The notes under the pieces are model-generated. The model did not search any database, was not told the origin of the DNA, and saw nothing but the letters and a program-made list of their open reading frames with translations. A stretch of DNA of 5,109 nt from an uncultured Candidatus Saccharibacteria bacterium (lineage in GTDB: Bacteria; Patescibacteriota; Saccharimonadia; Saccharimonadales; Saccharimonadaceae). The stretch covers positions 1-5,109 of the forward strand of contig CALHIA010000051.1 of assembly GCA_938030585.1 (NCBI GenBank), given 5' to 3'. This document shows positions 5,076 through 5,109 of the stretch, piece after piece; position 1 is the stretch's first letter; every line of letters begins with the position of its first letter. A program made the translations under genes and the position numbers.

Positions 5076-5109
5076 GTTATAAATTGTGTTAATATAAAAA
5101 CATAATAAA

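Overview
This window looks like a cell-envelope polysaccharide locus from a bacterium with a Gram-positive-type envelope, or from a small-genome lineage such as Saccharibacteria/Patescibacteria. The placement is tentative. It rests on the Cps2A-like LCP protein, the CapA-sized chain-length regulator, the VanZ-like protein, AT-rich DNA, and the lack of Shine-Dalgarno sequences. All complete genes end in TAA, and no TGA reassignment is needed to read them.

Layout: (1) Positions 1-551, minus strand, hold the 5' part of a very AT-rich gene of unknown function that runs off the left edge. It is easily missed because it has no stop inside the window. (2) Positions 552-650 are a short divergent promoter region. 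(3) Positions 651-2123, plus strand, encode a 490-residue LytR-CpsA-Psr (LCP) protein of the Cps2A/Wzg architecture. (4) Positions 2251-2742, plus strand, encode a 163-residue VanZ-like membrane protein. (5) Positions 2816-4528, minus strand, encode a 570-residue fusion of a short Wzz/CapA-type polysaccharide co-polymerase and a BY-kinase-like ATPase, joined by a roughly 130-residue highly charged linker and ending in a tyrosine cluster. (6) Positions 4529-4959 are a long AT-rich intergenic region with a GC-rich palindromic island (possible small RNA) and a dense cluster of TTAACA/TGTTAA hexamers. (7) Positions 4960-5036, minus strand, hold tRNA-Ala(GGC), with its own -35/-10 promoter and an intrinsic terminator.

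How the genes fit together: in streptococcal capsule loci, an LCP protein (Wzg/CpsA), a Wzz-type co-polymerase (Wzd) and a tyrosine kinase (Wze) sit together and control polymer length, export and attachment to the cell wall. Here the Wzd and Wze equivalents are one protein. The LCP gene and the fusion gene are 0.7 kb apart in convergent orientation, with the VanZ-like gene between them. No polymerase, flippase, glycosyltransferase or Wzh-type phosphatase is visible.

The three complete protein genes each have a -10-like box 6-7 nt before the ATG and no ribosome binding site, which points to leaderless mRNAs. The plus strand is C-rich over G across genes of both orientations, which suggests a replication-strand skew, with the fusion gene and the tRNA on the leading strand.
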